NCBI RefSeq assembly: GCF_029962835.1
Contig: NC_080583.1
Span: 72,401,158 to 72,465,157 of the forward strand
Direction: 5' to 3'
Length of the DNA stretch: 64,000 bases
Source: Magnolia sinica
Lineage: Eukaryota > Streptophyta > Magnoliopsida > Magnoliales > Magnoliaceae
Made by a program: the position numbers and the translations under genes
Notes under the pieces: generated by a model
Told to the model about the DNA's origin: nothing
What the model saw: the letters and a program-made list of their open reading frames with translations, nothing else
Database searches by the model: none
Shown: positions 11,991 to 23,138 of the stretch, one piece after another
Layout of the letters: each line of letters begins with the position of its first letter
How positions within the stretch are numbered: the first letter of the stretch is position 1

Positions 11991-12099
11991 GAGATTTTAA
12001 TACTGATGAATGGCACCGATGTAGTTGCAGATATCATCGCAAACCCCACAGTCAGAGGTTCCACTCACCTCAATGGATCCTATATAACTCCGCACGTTT

Positions 12100-12420
12100 T
12101 TTAGGTCCACAGTGGTGTATGTGTCTTATTCAGGCCGTCTATCCTTTTTTTTTGGGCCCACCATGGTATATATTTCTTATCAAGGCTGTCTATTCTTTTT
12201 TCCAATCTCATTTTAAGACAAGCCAAAATTGAAGTATGTCAAAAGCTTAAGTAAACTGCACCACAAGAAAAACAATAATGTTTATTCATATATATAAAGT
12301 TAGGATGAAAAGGAAAAAAACAAATATAAGCTTGATTCAAAACTTTTCTGACCCTAATAAGTTTTCAATGACCTGCATTCTCACTATTTCTTATGATGTG
12401 GTCCCCTTGAGGTTTTGATA
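12100..12420. mobile_element. Family C foldback MITE copy
   Basis: Same landmarks ('gtccacagtggtgtatgtgt', 'tgcaccacaagaaa', 'cttgattcaaaactttt', 'taagttttcaatgacctgca', 'gatgtggtccccttgag'). The start contains a duplicated arm, 'gggcccaccatggtatatat', suggesting rearrangement. Confidence 0.65.
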
Positions 12421-12482
12421 TACATAGATTTTGGAATTGAACAACAGCTTGCAGAAGTGGTGACTTAATATGCAATCTGCAT

Positions 12483-12626
12483 GGGTCCTTACTCTTGCTC
12501 CGGTGGTAGACTCTCAGGAGTTTCAACACCGGTTCAAGGGTTTGAGTACCCATAGGTGGTGAAATCCCACTATGGTGTAAGGGCGTGTGTGTGTGTTAAA
12601 AATAATAATAATAAATAAATAAATAG
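12483..12626 (+). mobile_element. tRNA-derived SINE, copy 1, with 14-bp target duplication
   Basis: It starts GGGTCCTTACTCTTGCTCC. A pol III A-box-like stretch (GGTGGTAGACTCTCAGG) is followed about 15 bp later by a B-box-like stretch (CGGTTCAAGGGTTTGAG). The 3' part carries 'aggtggtgaaatcccacta', a (GT)n run and an A-rich (TAA/AAAT)n tail. TATGCAATCTGCAT occurs immediately before (12469-12482) and after (12627-12640), the hallmark of LINE-mediated insertion. It shares its body with 62321-62421 and 63695-63844. Confidence 0.85.
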
Positions 12627-12719
12627 TATGCAATCTGCATACTTAGTAAATATTGTGGAAGTGGATTGCCTACTAATAGAGTGTATACAGTAAACTTTCC
12701 GGAGCCCAATATAATTTAT

Positions 12720-13085
12720 GTCTTTTATCCATGATTTATGTCTTTTATCCATGTTGTTTATTCATTTTCCAAGTCATTTAAGAGCATGATCCTAAAATTA
12801 AAGCATATACAAAACTCCAATGGACCACACCACAAAAAGCGCTGTAAATTGGATGCTTATTGTCAATCTTCTTCAGGCCACATAAGTTTTGGATTAAGCT
12901 TATATTTGTGTTGCCCCTTCATACATTTCTGCATGACCTTATGAACAAGTTGGATGTCAAATAAAAATTGCCATAAGTCGTAAGAGGTTTCAACTGTGGA
13001 TATCGTTATTCCCTTGGTTTCTTGTTGTGTGGTCTACTTACCTTTGGATGTACTTTAATTTTGGGGTCATGCCCTAAGGGATTGT
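12720..13085. mobile_element. Family C foldback MITE copy
   Basis: Family landmarks are present ('tttatccatgttgtttattc', 'tggaccacaccacaaaaag', 'cataagttttggattaagct', 'ttcatacatttctgcatgac', 'tggatgtcaaataaa', 'gtgtggtctacttacctttg'). The order shows the copy is read through its centre from the opposite arm. Confidence 0.65.
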
Positions 13086-13309
13086 TTTGCACATGGATTT
13101 AACTAGAATTAGGCCGGATAGAATTGCTTTAGTGCATTGATTACCCACTATTAATGATTATCTGGAAATCCCTGGTTCGAAAGGATATTATATTCCATTG
13201 TATGTCATGTTTGGATTGAACTGTGATTACAATAAAAATCTACCGGTTGGTGAAGTACCTACCCATAACCGGCCTTTCTAGTGTTGTGATGATGTTAACA
13301 ATTGTTGTG

Positions 13310-13760
13310 GATCTCGCCGTGATGTATGTCTTATATCTGCACCATCAATTCATTTTGTGAGGTTATTTTATGGCGTGGGCTCATAACCAAGGCAGATCCA
13401 GAGCTTACATGGATCACACCGTGGAAAGCAGTGGGGACAATAACGCCCACCATTGAAACCTTCATAGGGCCCATCATGATGTTTATTTGCCATCCAACTT
13501 GTTCGTAAGGTCACACAGACTTGGATAAATGGAAAACAAAAATATCGGCTTGATCCATAACTCCTGTAGCCCGTAAGAAGTTTTCAATAGTTGGCCTTCA
13601 AGCCCCATTAGTTTTTACGGTGTGTTCCACTTGAGCTTTGGAGCTACCTAGTTTTTGTGATCATGCTTTAAAATAATCTAAAAAAAATAAATGGATGGTA
13701 TAGATATAGCACATATATCTTTATGGGACTCATAGATCTTGCTGGCAGTAATACCTCCTT
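13310..13760. mobile_element. Family C foldback MITE copy
   Basis: Nearly complete: 'ccgtgatgtatgtcttata' arm, 'cacccaccattgaaaccttc'-type centre ('aacgcccaccattgaaacct'), 'tgtttatttgccatccaact', and a right arm ending 'gctggcagtaatacctcc'. The two arms are complementary in outline. Confidence 0.75.
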
Positions 13761-14520
13761 TTGCTAGATTTTAAATGAAATGCGAATGTCTCTCACTGCT
13801 GGTGTACAAAAATTGGAAAAATCCTCTCTACCGATGATTTATGGAAATCAGAAAATTTTTGCATGAAACCAAAAATTGTTCCATCCCACCTCATCCCAAT
13901 CTTTCTCATCCTCCTAAGCAGCAATGGGATCAATGCAATTCCATCCCACCTAATCCAATAATAAGTAAAAATGGATGGACGGCGTGGATAAAACACTTAC
14001 ATCCATGATGGCCCCACATAGTTTAATCAGTGCATAATCCACTTCAAAATACTAAACTTAGGTGGTGGGTCACCAATCAATTAGACCAGCATGATCCTTG
14101 GGGATTTTCATTTTCCACGTTAAACAGCTTCCATGACATATGCACGTTACATGAGGCTCACATGTCTACAGCTCATAATAATCTCTGGAAGGAGTGAAAT
14201 GGTCAATTTTCAAACACGAGAGCTAATAAACTATGTGGGGCCCGCTGTTTTATGAACGGTATCGAACCCTATCCAACAGGGTTCCTCCACTAGGCTAATT
14301 CAATCACTGGCTGGATCACACCCATTGTAAAACCTCTAAGTTTCCATGGTGGGCCTTAGCATTATTGGACGGATTAGATGACATGTGACCAATTTCAGCA
14401 ATGTGTCGGACGACATACGTGCACTATAAGCCCACGTGCTAATATACCTCTGGCAGAATCTCTAAAGAAAGGGTGTATTTGCAATAAGCAGAACTTGAGG
14501 GAGGTTATTATAATATTCAT
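13761..14520. other. Intergenic region upstream of the PDCB-type gene
   Basis: No gene seen. About 13965-14020 repeats the MITE terminal motif ('atggacggcgtggataaaac'). The last few hundred bp are unique-looking and should hold the promoter. Confidence 0.5.
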
Positions 14521-14523
14521 AGT

Positions 14524-14531
14524 TTATAAGG
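14524..14531 (+). promoter_or_regulatory. Possible TATA box of the PDCB-type gene
   Basis: TATAAGGG lies about 140 bp before the start codon. With a start site about 30 bp downstream, the 5' UTR would be about 110 bp and include the CT tract. Position and sequence only; no expression data. Confidence 0.3.
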
Positions 14532-14629
14532 GGTATTTACAAATATCCCGAACATATTTTGCACTAGCTAGGAGAACTCTCCTCAGGGAAAAGAGCCCTT
14601 TCACCTCCTTACATTCATCCCTCCCGTCC

Positions 14630-14632
<3 letters not shown>

Positions 14633-14663
<31 letters not shown>
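14633..14663 (+). repeat. (CT)n tract in predicted 5' UTR
   Basis: About 15 CT units end seven bases before the ATG at 14670. Such CT/GA tracts are common in plant leaders and can bind GAGA-type (BBR/BPC) factors; that role here is inference. Confidence 0.9.
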
Positions 14664-14665
<2 letters not shown>

Positions 14666-14669
14666 ATCA

Positions 14670-14721
14670 ATGGCTATTCTAATCCTTCTAGTGCTTATCT
14701 TGGCCATGGCTGGTGGCTCAG
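14670..14721 (+). CDS. PDCB: Exon 1: signal peptide
   Basis: 52 bp encoding residues 1-17 plus the first base of Gly18. The donor is CTCAG|gtggac. Confidence 0.92.
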
Positions 14722-15248
14722 GTGGACCTTTCTAGGCCTTTTGCCACTCATGTTCTTGGTCATGACAATGGCTATTCTGGTCCTACTGCTTATCTTTCCT
14801 TACATATTCTTCTTTCCTTACTTTTATATATGCAAGATCTATGCATTCTTCTATAATATTACATGTTTTTCTGACATGGGTTTTCCTTCTTTTCTTCTAT
14901 TTCTCATGTTTCTTGTAAGATGCATGCATCTAGAGTCCACACACCACATTTTTTTTAAGACCATACTTCATATTACATGTCATTGGACATGAGTTTTGGA
15001 AATGATATCTACACTCACCTTGATTGATAGGTGCACCACCCTTTTCAACTTTTGGATTCAACTTTGTACCATCATATTACTAAAAGTAAAAAGAAGTGGT
15101 GCATCTGTCAAGAAGGTGGGTGCTTTTTTCATGTAAGTTGTATGTATAACTCTATTTATATGTTTTAAGACATGGGTTTTATTTCTTTACTTCTATTTTG
15201 CTTTTTTCATGAAATAAAAAAAAAAAAAACTATGTAAAGATGGGTTTT

Positions 15249-15284
<36 letters not shown>

Positions 15285-17068
15285 CATGCTAGATCTATAT
15301 AGAGCTTCTACATAGAGATGGGTTTTCTTTTCTTTCATTCCTTGTTTCCTTTTTGTTGTGTGTTTTAAAGCTATGTAGAGAGGGTGGCTGATGGTGTCAT
15401 TTTTTTTTTTTTTGGGTATTGGAAGGTGCAACATGGTGTGTTTGTAGGTCTGATGTGAGTGATGCGGCCCTTCAAAAGACATTGGACTATGCTTGTGGAG
15501 CTGGAGCTGATTGCAATCCAATCCATCAGAATGGAGCATGCTATAATCCCAATACTGTGAGAGGTCATTGTTCTTATGCTGTCAATAGCTACTTCCAAAA
15601 GAAAGGACAGAGCCAAGGGACATGTGACTTTGCTGGCACTGCCACTGCTGTTACAGCTGACCCAAGTAAGCCCCTAAAAAACCAAGCTCCATTTTTTACA
15701 CCTTAAAAAAAGGAATAAATGGAATTGATATTTTCACCCACTATATTTATACATATACCCTATCTTTTCTATTTTTTTTTTTGTAAAAGAATGTATATAA
15801 CCCACATCCATTTTTGCATCTTAAGAATGAAATACACAAAAAAAATGGAAATGATATTTATACCCACCCTGATTATAGATAAACCCTTTATTTATTTTTT
15901 TAGCAGAATGGTACAAGTTTGTACCATTATACCAATGTAAAAAAAATCCACTTCCTTTTTTTTATCTTTTAAAAATGAAACACATACAAAAAATGGATTT
16001 GACATCTATACCCACCCATTCTTTTCTAGTTTATGTAACAAAGTGGTACAGCTTTGTACCATTTTGTTTAACTAAGAATAGAAAGGCTAAAGTGTGTCTA
16101 TCAATCAGTGTGGTACAGATAGTGACTTTCACAACAAGCATTTATAGTGGCTTTCTATGTAAAAATGAAACATAGAAAAAAAAAAAGCAACAGGAATTGA
16201 TATTTACACCCACACTAGTTATAGATACACCTTTTTTAATTTTTTAATTTTTTAATTTGCATAGAGTAGTACTAAAAGTGCACAGATTTATCAGTGTGGG
16301 GATTGATATTTACATCCACCATGACTTATAGACACTATTCTGGTTTTGGTAGTTGAATGGTGCAAAGATTTGTGCCATTGCATTGCTAAAAGTAGAAATG
16401 ATGGGTGTATCTATCAAGCAGTTGGGGTAAGAATAGTGTCCGAGAAAAGGAATTAGAATTGATATTTACACCCACCTTGATTTATGGATGGGGTTATGAT
16501 CAGGTACTGGCCATGATACCATAAGGTTCCCTTTCTGCACAATTTCCTGGCAATGTGTCACATGTGTAGGACATCCAAACCATGTAAAAGGTTGGGCACA
16601 TCATGAAAATCATCAGTCCTGAAAATCAGGTGGGCCACACGGTCAAGATGAAGGAACAACTGATGATCTGACCCAACATGCTGGTTTGGCATACCCCATG
16701 AATGGTTTAGCCCGATTCTCGTATCAGGTGATTTTCATGATATGGCTGATCATTTGAACAGTTCAGATGTGTTAATCATGGAATGCATTGGTTGGAAAAA
16801 TGTGCTGACGGTAAGCTTATGTTACTGAGGTGATACCTATAATCTCTCTTATAGATGCACGCATTGGATTCTATTTCTTGCAATAGAATGGTGCAGCTTT
16901 GTACTATATATATTTTTTTAATTACTAAAGTTGACAATTCAGGCGTCGATGGTGGGCCCCAAAAATTGATAGGATTGATTTTGTATTTTTTATTGGCTGT
17001 TGATTGTTGTTTTTCGTCGATGATTTGTAGGCTCTACTGGTTGTGTCTATCCTTCAACCCAGAGGTAA

Positions 17069-17100
<32 letters not shown>

Positions 17101-20100
17101 GTGTGTGTTATGATCTCATGTTATTGGCACTAGCTTCTCTCATGTGTCAATGTGGCACACCTGTGCAAGATCCAAGCAGTTCGTCAGGTGGATCCCATTA
17201 GACAGATGCCTCATCTTAAAAATCAGAATGATCGGACCATCAGTTAGGCCACACTTGTATGTTGAACTTGGACCTTTGGACTTGAAGGGCTTGGATCTCG
17301 GACGTCATGTCCTACATGTTATAAGAGTGCCAACTCACATTGCACTTAACATTCCCTTTCATCAGGTGGATCAGATACGATCATCAGATGGGTAAGTTGT
17401 TTTGTTGAATTTTGACCATTGATCAGTTTCTAACCATGTTCAGGGCCAAACTGCTCAAGGGCTTGGATCTCTCACACGTGTTCCACATTGCCACATGTGC
17501 TGAAAAAGTGTTCTTGACTGAATTTGCCTGCTTTTATCTAGTCAAAAGATGAGGCTTCTTTTATTGAAAGCAAATCATGGCAGTATTTGGTTGACAGAAA
17601 CCATAGGATCCTGCTCATCAGCAACAACAGGTTGGATTTATCACACGTGGGGCTAATGGATTAATGATCCAAACCGTTGTAATTATGGGCCACTACCCAA
17701 AGAAGGGCTGTGCTTAGCTGTATTTCTTCACCCCAACCATGTGTATTTCTAGGCCACAACCTCACATCCATGTGACAACCATCATATCAACTATGGGCCC
17801 CACATGCATGAAATCTAACCCCCTCACCAAACTACATTGCTTATGAGCAGGATTCAATGATTCTTCTTTGGTTGATAGCCCAAGTCTTATCCAAATGAGA
17901 AAAACTTCGATTCTACGACATAGTGTGAAAAGGTGACTCAAATTAAACTGTCAAAGTTACTTGTGGGCCCTAACTTAGATCGCTATGATTTGATTTTCTA
18001 ACCATGCAATTGGTGGACATTTAATGGACCGAGTAAATGGAAAACACCATAAATGTCCATTAGCCAGGGTTCAAGATTGCCCAATTGACCTTATATTGTG
18101 ATGATGACCTATCAATGGTGGGTCCCACAATTTGGATGGTTTAATTTGAGTTAATGTATGCAACATGTGTGCCTGCGTGTCAACCATCACACTCTTATAG
18201 AGTCTCAAATAACTTGCTTTTGTTGGATGGCTTTCTTTTCATTTCCTTTTATTTTGGTGGGAAGAGCATTTCTCCTTTGCTTTTTTATTTTTAATAATTT
18301 TATGTGGTATAAAGCAATGTCTTTATTGAAGGGTCCGCATCCATCTCATCTATTTCAAGAAGTTGGTAGTTCGCTGTTCCTTTCAGAATATCTTGCTCCT
18401 TTTTTCTCTCTTTGATTGACCATAAGACATCCACTTTTACCATTTTTATTTTTTGGACCTTGGACTGATTTCCGTCATTAGTTCGGTCCAAAATGGTTAA
18501 ACTGTCGGTCCAAAGTGGTCCATGTATAGTGCTAGTTAGGGGGGTTACTTGATACACATGATCAATGAGCAGGGACTCAAAAAACCATCTGAATTGTGGG
18601 ACCTGCTGTAGTTAGGTGGTCCTGGCCTTTGATCCTCTGCCATTTGTTTGATAAATTTGGACAGTTGATTTTTTTTTTTTTCATTGTGGCCGTCTACCAA
18701 TCGGGCACTTTTGAAATTGAATTAGTTATAGTTTTCGGTTTATGACCATTTTCTGATTAGAGCAGGCGGGTGACATGTTTACCTAAAAATATGGATGATT
18801 AAGAGACATTGATTGACTGTCCACATGTGGAGCATCTGATGATCGGGTAGTGTGATTTTGTGATAGGGCGTGTTGCATGGCGGGACCCACCTGAACTCAG
18901 GTTGTGCAGACTCATGCCATATGAGACACTCCTGTAATCCTCCGGTTTGTTTTGATGGGATGTGATACCAGAAGGGCATAAGTAGTCATCTTTCCATGGT
19001 ATGGAGAACGATGTAATCATCTCCGGACCTATCATGGATGGCCCACTTTTTGAAAGGCACATCCATCAAACAATCTTTGCCATTAAGTTCATTTTTTTTT
19101 TCCTGCATGGACGGCAGGATTGATAGATGGTTAACGATTTTTTTTTTCTACCATCACTTCGAAGGCCGCTAATCATATATCTAGATCATCTGATCCATGT
19201 GAATTTTGAACCATTGATACCAAGTACTAGATGGATCTCCTTCTAGATGCCCTTCCTTTTTGTTCCACATTAGCTATGCTACAGTGGTCGTATCATTTTA
19301 AGATAGATTGGGTCCAAATTCAATCTACCATGTGTGGTCCACCTAATGATTAGGCAGGCCTCGGTTTTCTAGACCTACAGTTGGTTCTTGTCGACATTTA
19401 TCAAAGGGGAGTAGCTTTCGTACGTTGAAATTAAAACTAAGTAGGTTTTGGTTTCCCCTTTGATGATCTAACGTTTTGAATATTTCCATTGGGAATCGAT
19501 AGGTGTGGCCTTGTTTTCTCCATTGAATGGCACATGTGTGATCCATGCCATTCATTTAGGGCCCGTTTGGATACCATCAAATAAGCTACCTTTTCTACTT
19601 ATAGAAGTAGATAAGTAACTCATTTGAGATAAGTAACTCATTTGAGACAAGTAAGTTTGGTTTAAGATCAAATATACTTTTTTTTAAACTTAAAAAGATA
19701 CTTAATCACTTCAGCTTAATAAGTAGAAACCAAGATAAGCTACTTGAGGCATAAGTAACTTATCGTAAGTTATTTACAATCCAAACGCCCCCTTAGTGTC
19801 CACTGAGAAGTGCGAACATGCTACATGCCAAAACTCAAGGTAGTAGATTGATCTAGTGAGCCCCACATGTAGGTTGAATCATAGTTCTCCTTATTGGGTC
19901 CACTTGAAACTTAGCCAAATCAAAGTCAACTTGACTTCGAGCTGAGTTTCTGGGAAACTCGCTCCAGACTCGATGTCAACTTGACATGACTCACGATGAC
20001 TCAAACTGAATCACTCGGTGAGTTATTGAGAACAGCAATAAATCAGAGTAGTAGACTAATCTATTGAGCTAAATGGGTTGACTTGAAACTTGGCCAAGCC

Positions 20101-22264
20101 AAGCCAACTCTATGAGATTTCAGGCCATGTTGCGGGGAAACTCATTTCTAGCTCAAGATGAATTGTGGAGTTGACTTGACCAATCGATGGTCCATGGTGT
20201 GTCGTAACGGCCATTACGGGGCCGTAAAGGCAGTTACGTGAAGGTAGTGGTGGCAACAGTTACATGTTACGAGGGCTGTATTGGCCATTAAAACTTGCAT
20301 TGTAAAGGTAACGAACGGTGTGTCATAACGGCTGTAAAGGGCGTTACATAAAGGTAATGGTGGCAACGGTTATCAAGGTATTCCATATTGTTAATAGTGG
20401 CCGTAATGGTCACCATCATTACTGATACAGGTATTGGCTATATGGGAGTGTAACGATTGTTACAATCCCTGTAATGGTTTAAAATTTAGAAAGTCCATAA
20501 AAATGTAAATATTTCAAATATGTATTCATTTTTTGTTTTGAATATGTTTATGGTTGTGTATTGGTCCACTCCTTGGTGAGAGTATTCTATTAGACTATCT
20601 AGTGAATTTGTGAACATGATTATGTCTCTAATGTTACAGTGGTTTTTGGAATGAGAAAAGTGAAAAAATGATCACTTTTTTTAATGGTACGGGGTTAATG
20701 GTCGTTATGCCCCGTAATGGCTTTTACGGCCATCGTAACGGCCGATGCAGTTGTAAAAAAACCAATTGCCCCATTTCACCCCCATATCGCATAACAGTCA
20801 TGACCGTTACCTATATGTATTGGCCTTTACGGGCATATCGTAACCGATATGGAACACCCTAACAGTTCCATGTTACGGGTATATAATAGCCGTTACAACC
20901 CGAATTATAAAGGTAGTGTTGTAACAGCCATTATGGGGCTTTAAAGGCTATTACGTTAAAGGTAAAGGTAACGGTGGCATTATACATTATAGGGGCCGTT
21001 ATGGCACGTATTGTAAAGGTAACAGTGGTGGCCATTACAGCCACCGTTACCACTACAGGATACCTTGGTCTCAACACGACTCACATTGACTCGAACCAAG
21101 TCACTCAGTGAGTTAGTGCGGTGGCAACAATTATACATTATAGGGGCTGTTATGGCTCGGATTGTAAAGGTAACGGTGGTGGCCATTACAGCCATCATTA
21201 CCACTACAGAATAACTTGGTCTCAACACGACTCACATTGACTCGAACCGAGTCACTCAGTGAGTTAGTGTGAACATTAATAAAATGTAAAAATTGGGAGG
21301 GCAGAATCAAAATCACAACTTCTACAACAAGAGAGATGGGCTTGTGGTCAATTGGTTTTTAGTCACCATGAGTCTTTGTCGAGTCGACCAAGTGGTCTAA
21401 TCGACTCATAGGTCCCCTCCCGTGTCGGGATCAAGTCAAACCCAGGAGCAATTTCCCAGCAACTCAGCTCAAAATTCACTTAGTCAAGCTGAGTTCGAGC
21501 TAGCCAGTTTTAAAACCATGGTCCATGATCTTAACTTATATAAATATCTATTCCTATTCCCTTTTTCTTAAAATTTATAAATTATTAAGAGACGAGATCC
21601 AGGGTGTCATCAAGTGGGCCCCACTTTGCAGATGCTGCTGTTTCACTCATGAGGTGACAAATGGACAGGCTAGAAGGACAAACCTATTAGTACAAATTGT
21701 ATTATTTCTGTTCTTCAACATACAGCTTTTTGCTGTGCTCTGATCATTTGGGGATATGTTACAATGATCCAAACCGTTTATATGATGGGCCTCAGTTTGG
21801 ATGGGGACCCCAAAAAAATCTCACAGTTGAATATGAACCCTCTGGTCATTTAAATACCTGTCCATCGAATATGAACCATTGATCTAAGAGATTATATATA
21901 ATCTTTTAATCTTGAAGATTTTCGAGGTAGCCCCCGGCACCTGCGTATCTCATCAGATCAACGGTTTTGATCACCAATATGTGGCCGCCCCTGAACGATC
22001 TAACGGCCTGTTTTTTTCTTCTTCAGTGCTGCAGGGACCACACCAACCACAAGCACAACCACCCCAACCACAACATCACCCCTTACTCCCACCACTACAA
22101 CAACCAACACCCCAACTACTGGAGTAATGGGAGGGATCAACCCAGGACTGGGCCCCTCAGGAGGAATAAACAATGATTTCAACGGTGGATTTCTTCCAAA
22201 GGCAGGTTTGGGTCCCATCTTCCTAGCCATCTTGTTTTCAATCTTAGTCATGTTTAGGGGTTAA
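14670..22264 (+). CDS. PDCB: Plasmodesmata callose-binding (PDCB)-type GPI-anchored X8-domain protein, 4 exons, 187 aa
   Basis: The spliced CDS joins 14670-14721, 15426-15665, 17031-17064 and 22027-22264 (564 bp, phases 1, 1, 2; all introns GT-AG). The product has a hydrophobic signal peptide (about residues 1-17, MAILILLVLILAMAG). An X8/CBM43 domain follows (about 21-106) with W-C-V-C at 21-24, the CNPIHQNGACYNPNT core, HCSYAVNSYFQ, CDF and a last Cys at 102. A Thr/Pro-rich linker (113-140) and a Gly/Asn-rich stretch come next, then a hydrophobic C-terminal tail (about 169-185) typical of a GPI signal. X8 proteins of this layout bind callose (1,3-beta-glucan) at plasmodesmal neck walls and influence cell-to-cell movement. 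The enzyme module of GH17 glucanases is absent, so this is a binding protein. The start is fixed by signal peptide and frame. Intron 3 is about 5 kb and TE-loaded. Assignment to a numbered PDCB is not possible by eye. Confidence 0.93.
14768..14800 (+). repeat. Decayed duplicate of exon 1 start inside intron 1
   Basis: 'aatggctattctggtcctac' then 'tgcttatctttcc' closely matches the exon 1 start (14669-14704) with a few substitutions and a 3-bp gap. Its ATG frame leads into a hydrophobic stretch but has no donor site leading to exon 2, so it is not an alternative start as it stands. Confidence 0.7.
15249..15278. repeat. Poly(T) tract in intron 1
   Basis: A 30-base T run. Further T/A runs lie at 15215-15228 and 15400-15413. 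Confidence 0.95.
15426..15665 (+). CDS. PDCB: Exon 2: X8 domain core
   Basis: 240 bp encoding the end of codon 18 to the first base of Ser98. The acceptor is tattggaag|GTGCA and the donor CCCAA|gtaagc. It carries seven of the eight Cys of the X8 region. Confidence 0.95.
16495..16850. other. Intron 2 segment with partial inverted repeat, MITE-like
   Basis: 'cacatcatgaaaatcat' (16600-16616) and 'gtgattttcatgatatgg' (16728-16745) are inverted partners, with weaker pairing further out ('acatgtgtaggacatcc' against 'ttcagatgtgttaatc'). It looks like an eroded foldback MITE. No coding sequence. Confidence 0.4.
17031..17064 (+). CDS. PDCB: Exon 3: end of X8 domain
   Basis: A 34-bp micro-exon encoding S-S-T-G-C-V-Y-P-S-T-Q plus two bases of Ser109. 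The acceptor is ttgtag|GCTC and the donor CAGAG|gtaact. It supplies the last Cys of the domain. Confidence 0.88.
17065..19555 (+). other. Intron 3, first part
   Basis: Opens with a (CT)n tract (17069-17096). The rest is unique-looking AT-rich intron with scattered 'gtgggtcc' motifs. No exon or RNA gene seen. Frames at 18158-18557 and 18779-19062 have no recognisable motifs. Confidence 0.6.
19559..19792. mobile_element. Tourist-like (PIF/Harbinger) MITE in intron 3, TSD TTA
   Basis: 234 bp with terminal inverted repeats GGGCCCGTTTGGAT and ATCCAAACGCCCCC. It is flanked by TTA at 19556-19558 and 19793-19795, the 3-bp target expected for PIF/Harbinger. The inside is 'aagtaactcatttgag'-type AT-rich sequence with no coding capacity. 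Confidence 0.88.
20190..20970. repeat. 'gtaacggccgttac'-rich repeat region in intron 3
   Basis: Many direct and inverted copies of 'gtaacggc', 'ggccgttac', 'ggtaatggtggcaacggt' and 'gtaaaggtaacg'. It looks like nested or rearranged copies of a small inverted-repeat element. Individual boundaries cannot be set by eye. Confidence 0.6.
20975..21275. repeat. Tandem duplication of about 148 bp in intron 3
   Basis: Unit 1 (about 20975-21120) and unit 2 (about 21121-21275) share 'ttatacattataggggc', 'ttgtaaaggtaac', 'tggtctcaacacgactcaca' and 'gagtcactcagtgagttag' (with variants). A related partial unit lies at about 19970-20035. Confidence 0.8.
21276..22026 (+). other. Intron 3, last part, to the exon 4 acceptor
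   Basis: No repeat family or exon recognised apart from 'agtcaagctgagttcgagct'-like text near 21480. It ends with a T-rich tract and cttcttcag before exon 4. Confidence 0.55.
22027..22264 (+). CDS. PDCB: Exon 4: Thr/Pro linker and GPI tail
   Basis: 238 bp from the last base of Ser109 to TAA at 22262-22264. It encodes the Thr/Pro-rich linker, a Gly/Asn/Pro stretch with small residues suitable as an omega site, and the hydrophobic end GPIFLAILFSILVMF. Confidence 0.92.
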
Positions 22265-23091
22265 GATAGAAAAGACCCAAAAAAGGTGTTGGTGGGCCAA
22301 TGCCTTGGAGAAGTGGAGCTTGATTGATGGATGAGATCTTACTACTGCAAGTGGGTGGTGGGGCATCTCTATAAATATTTCCCACTATAGTTGTTTTTTT
22401 CTTTTTTAACCTCTCTTTGGATTTTTGTATATGTAGGATAGTTATTTTATTAATTGAATGAGAGAATCTGGACCTTTCTCTTTGTAGGGTATGAGAGTAA
22501 TCTGGTTTGTTAATAGGATGGACGGTTGTGATTAGTTTCTATTCGTTGGACTTGATCTAAAAGGGAATCTTGAACAATTGATCTATATGGATGGTGGGCC
22601 TCACCATGCAAAATGTGAAAAAATCAAGGTTCGCTCTACTGCCAGGCCACACCTTGAACAGGCGTGGGGTCCACCTAATGAGTGGATGGGCCCCACCGTT
22701 TTCACGGCTTGATGGGGGCTACCAGCGGGTTGTACCATCAATTACCATCGGCTGCATGACATCTGATCCGTCCAATAGGTTGTCTAGATCATCAAATCAG
22801 CCGCATCTATACTTGTCTTTTGTTATCAAGGGCTAGAGATTGTTTCCTGTGGTGTGACCCACCTATTGAGTGGATGGGGTTGATTTTTGCACTAGGTGAT
22901 CCTTGTGGTGGGGACAATCTATTGGAAGGTTTGGATTGGGCTGGGTGGACCGGTTGGATTGGACTGTAGGCATTACCCCTCTTTCATGGTGGGGCCCACC
23001 GTTTAGACGTCATTGGATGTCCTGCACAGTGACACATACGATTGCAAGATGAGGCTCACTGTAAGTGTGCAGCCAGCTGTTTGTGATCTGT

Positions 23092-23138
<47 letters not shown>

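Larger units (their letters stand above)
15000..16930 (+). repeat. Dispersed repeat cluster in introns 1 and 2, on both sides of exon 2
   Basis: A core 'gaattgatatttacacccac' (with variants) recurs at about 15000, 15720, 15847, 15996, 16193, 16300 and 16456. In several units it is followed by an inverted 'tggtacagctttgtacca' motif (15050, 15909, 16045, 16375, 16890). Spacing is about 100-150 bp. Exon 2 sits inside the cluster. No known element name comes to mind. Confidence 0.65.

Noticed and set aside
14378..14992. 204-aa plus-strand open frame covering the PDCB start
   Set aside because: It runs through the CT tract and intron 1, has no domain, and exon 1 joined to exon 2 gives a clear X8 protein. 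Only its signal-peptide codons are real.
22000..22251. Val/Gly-rich minus-strand frame opposite exon 4
   Set aside because: Shadow of the Thr/Pro-rich linker on the coding strand.
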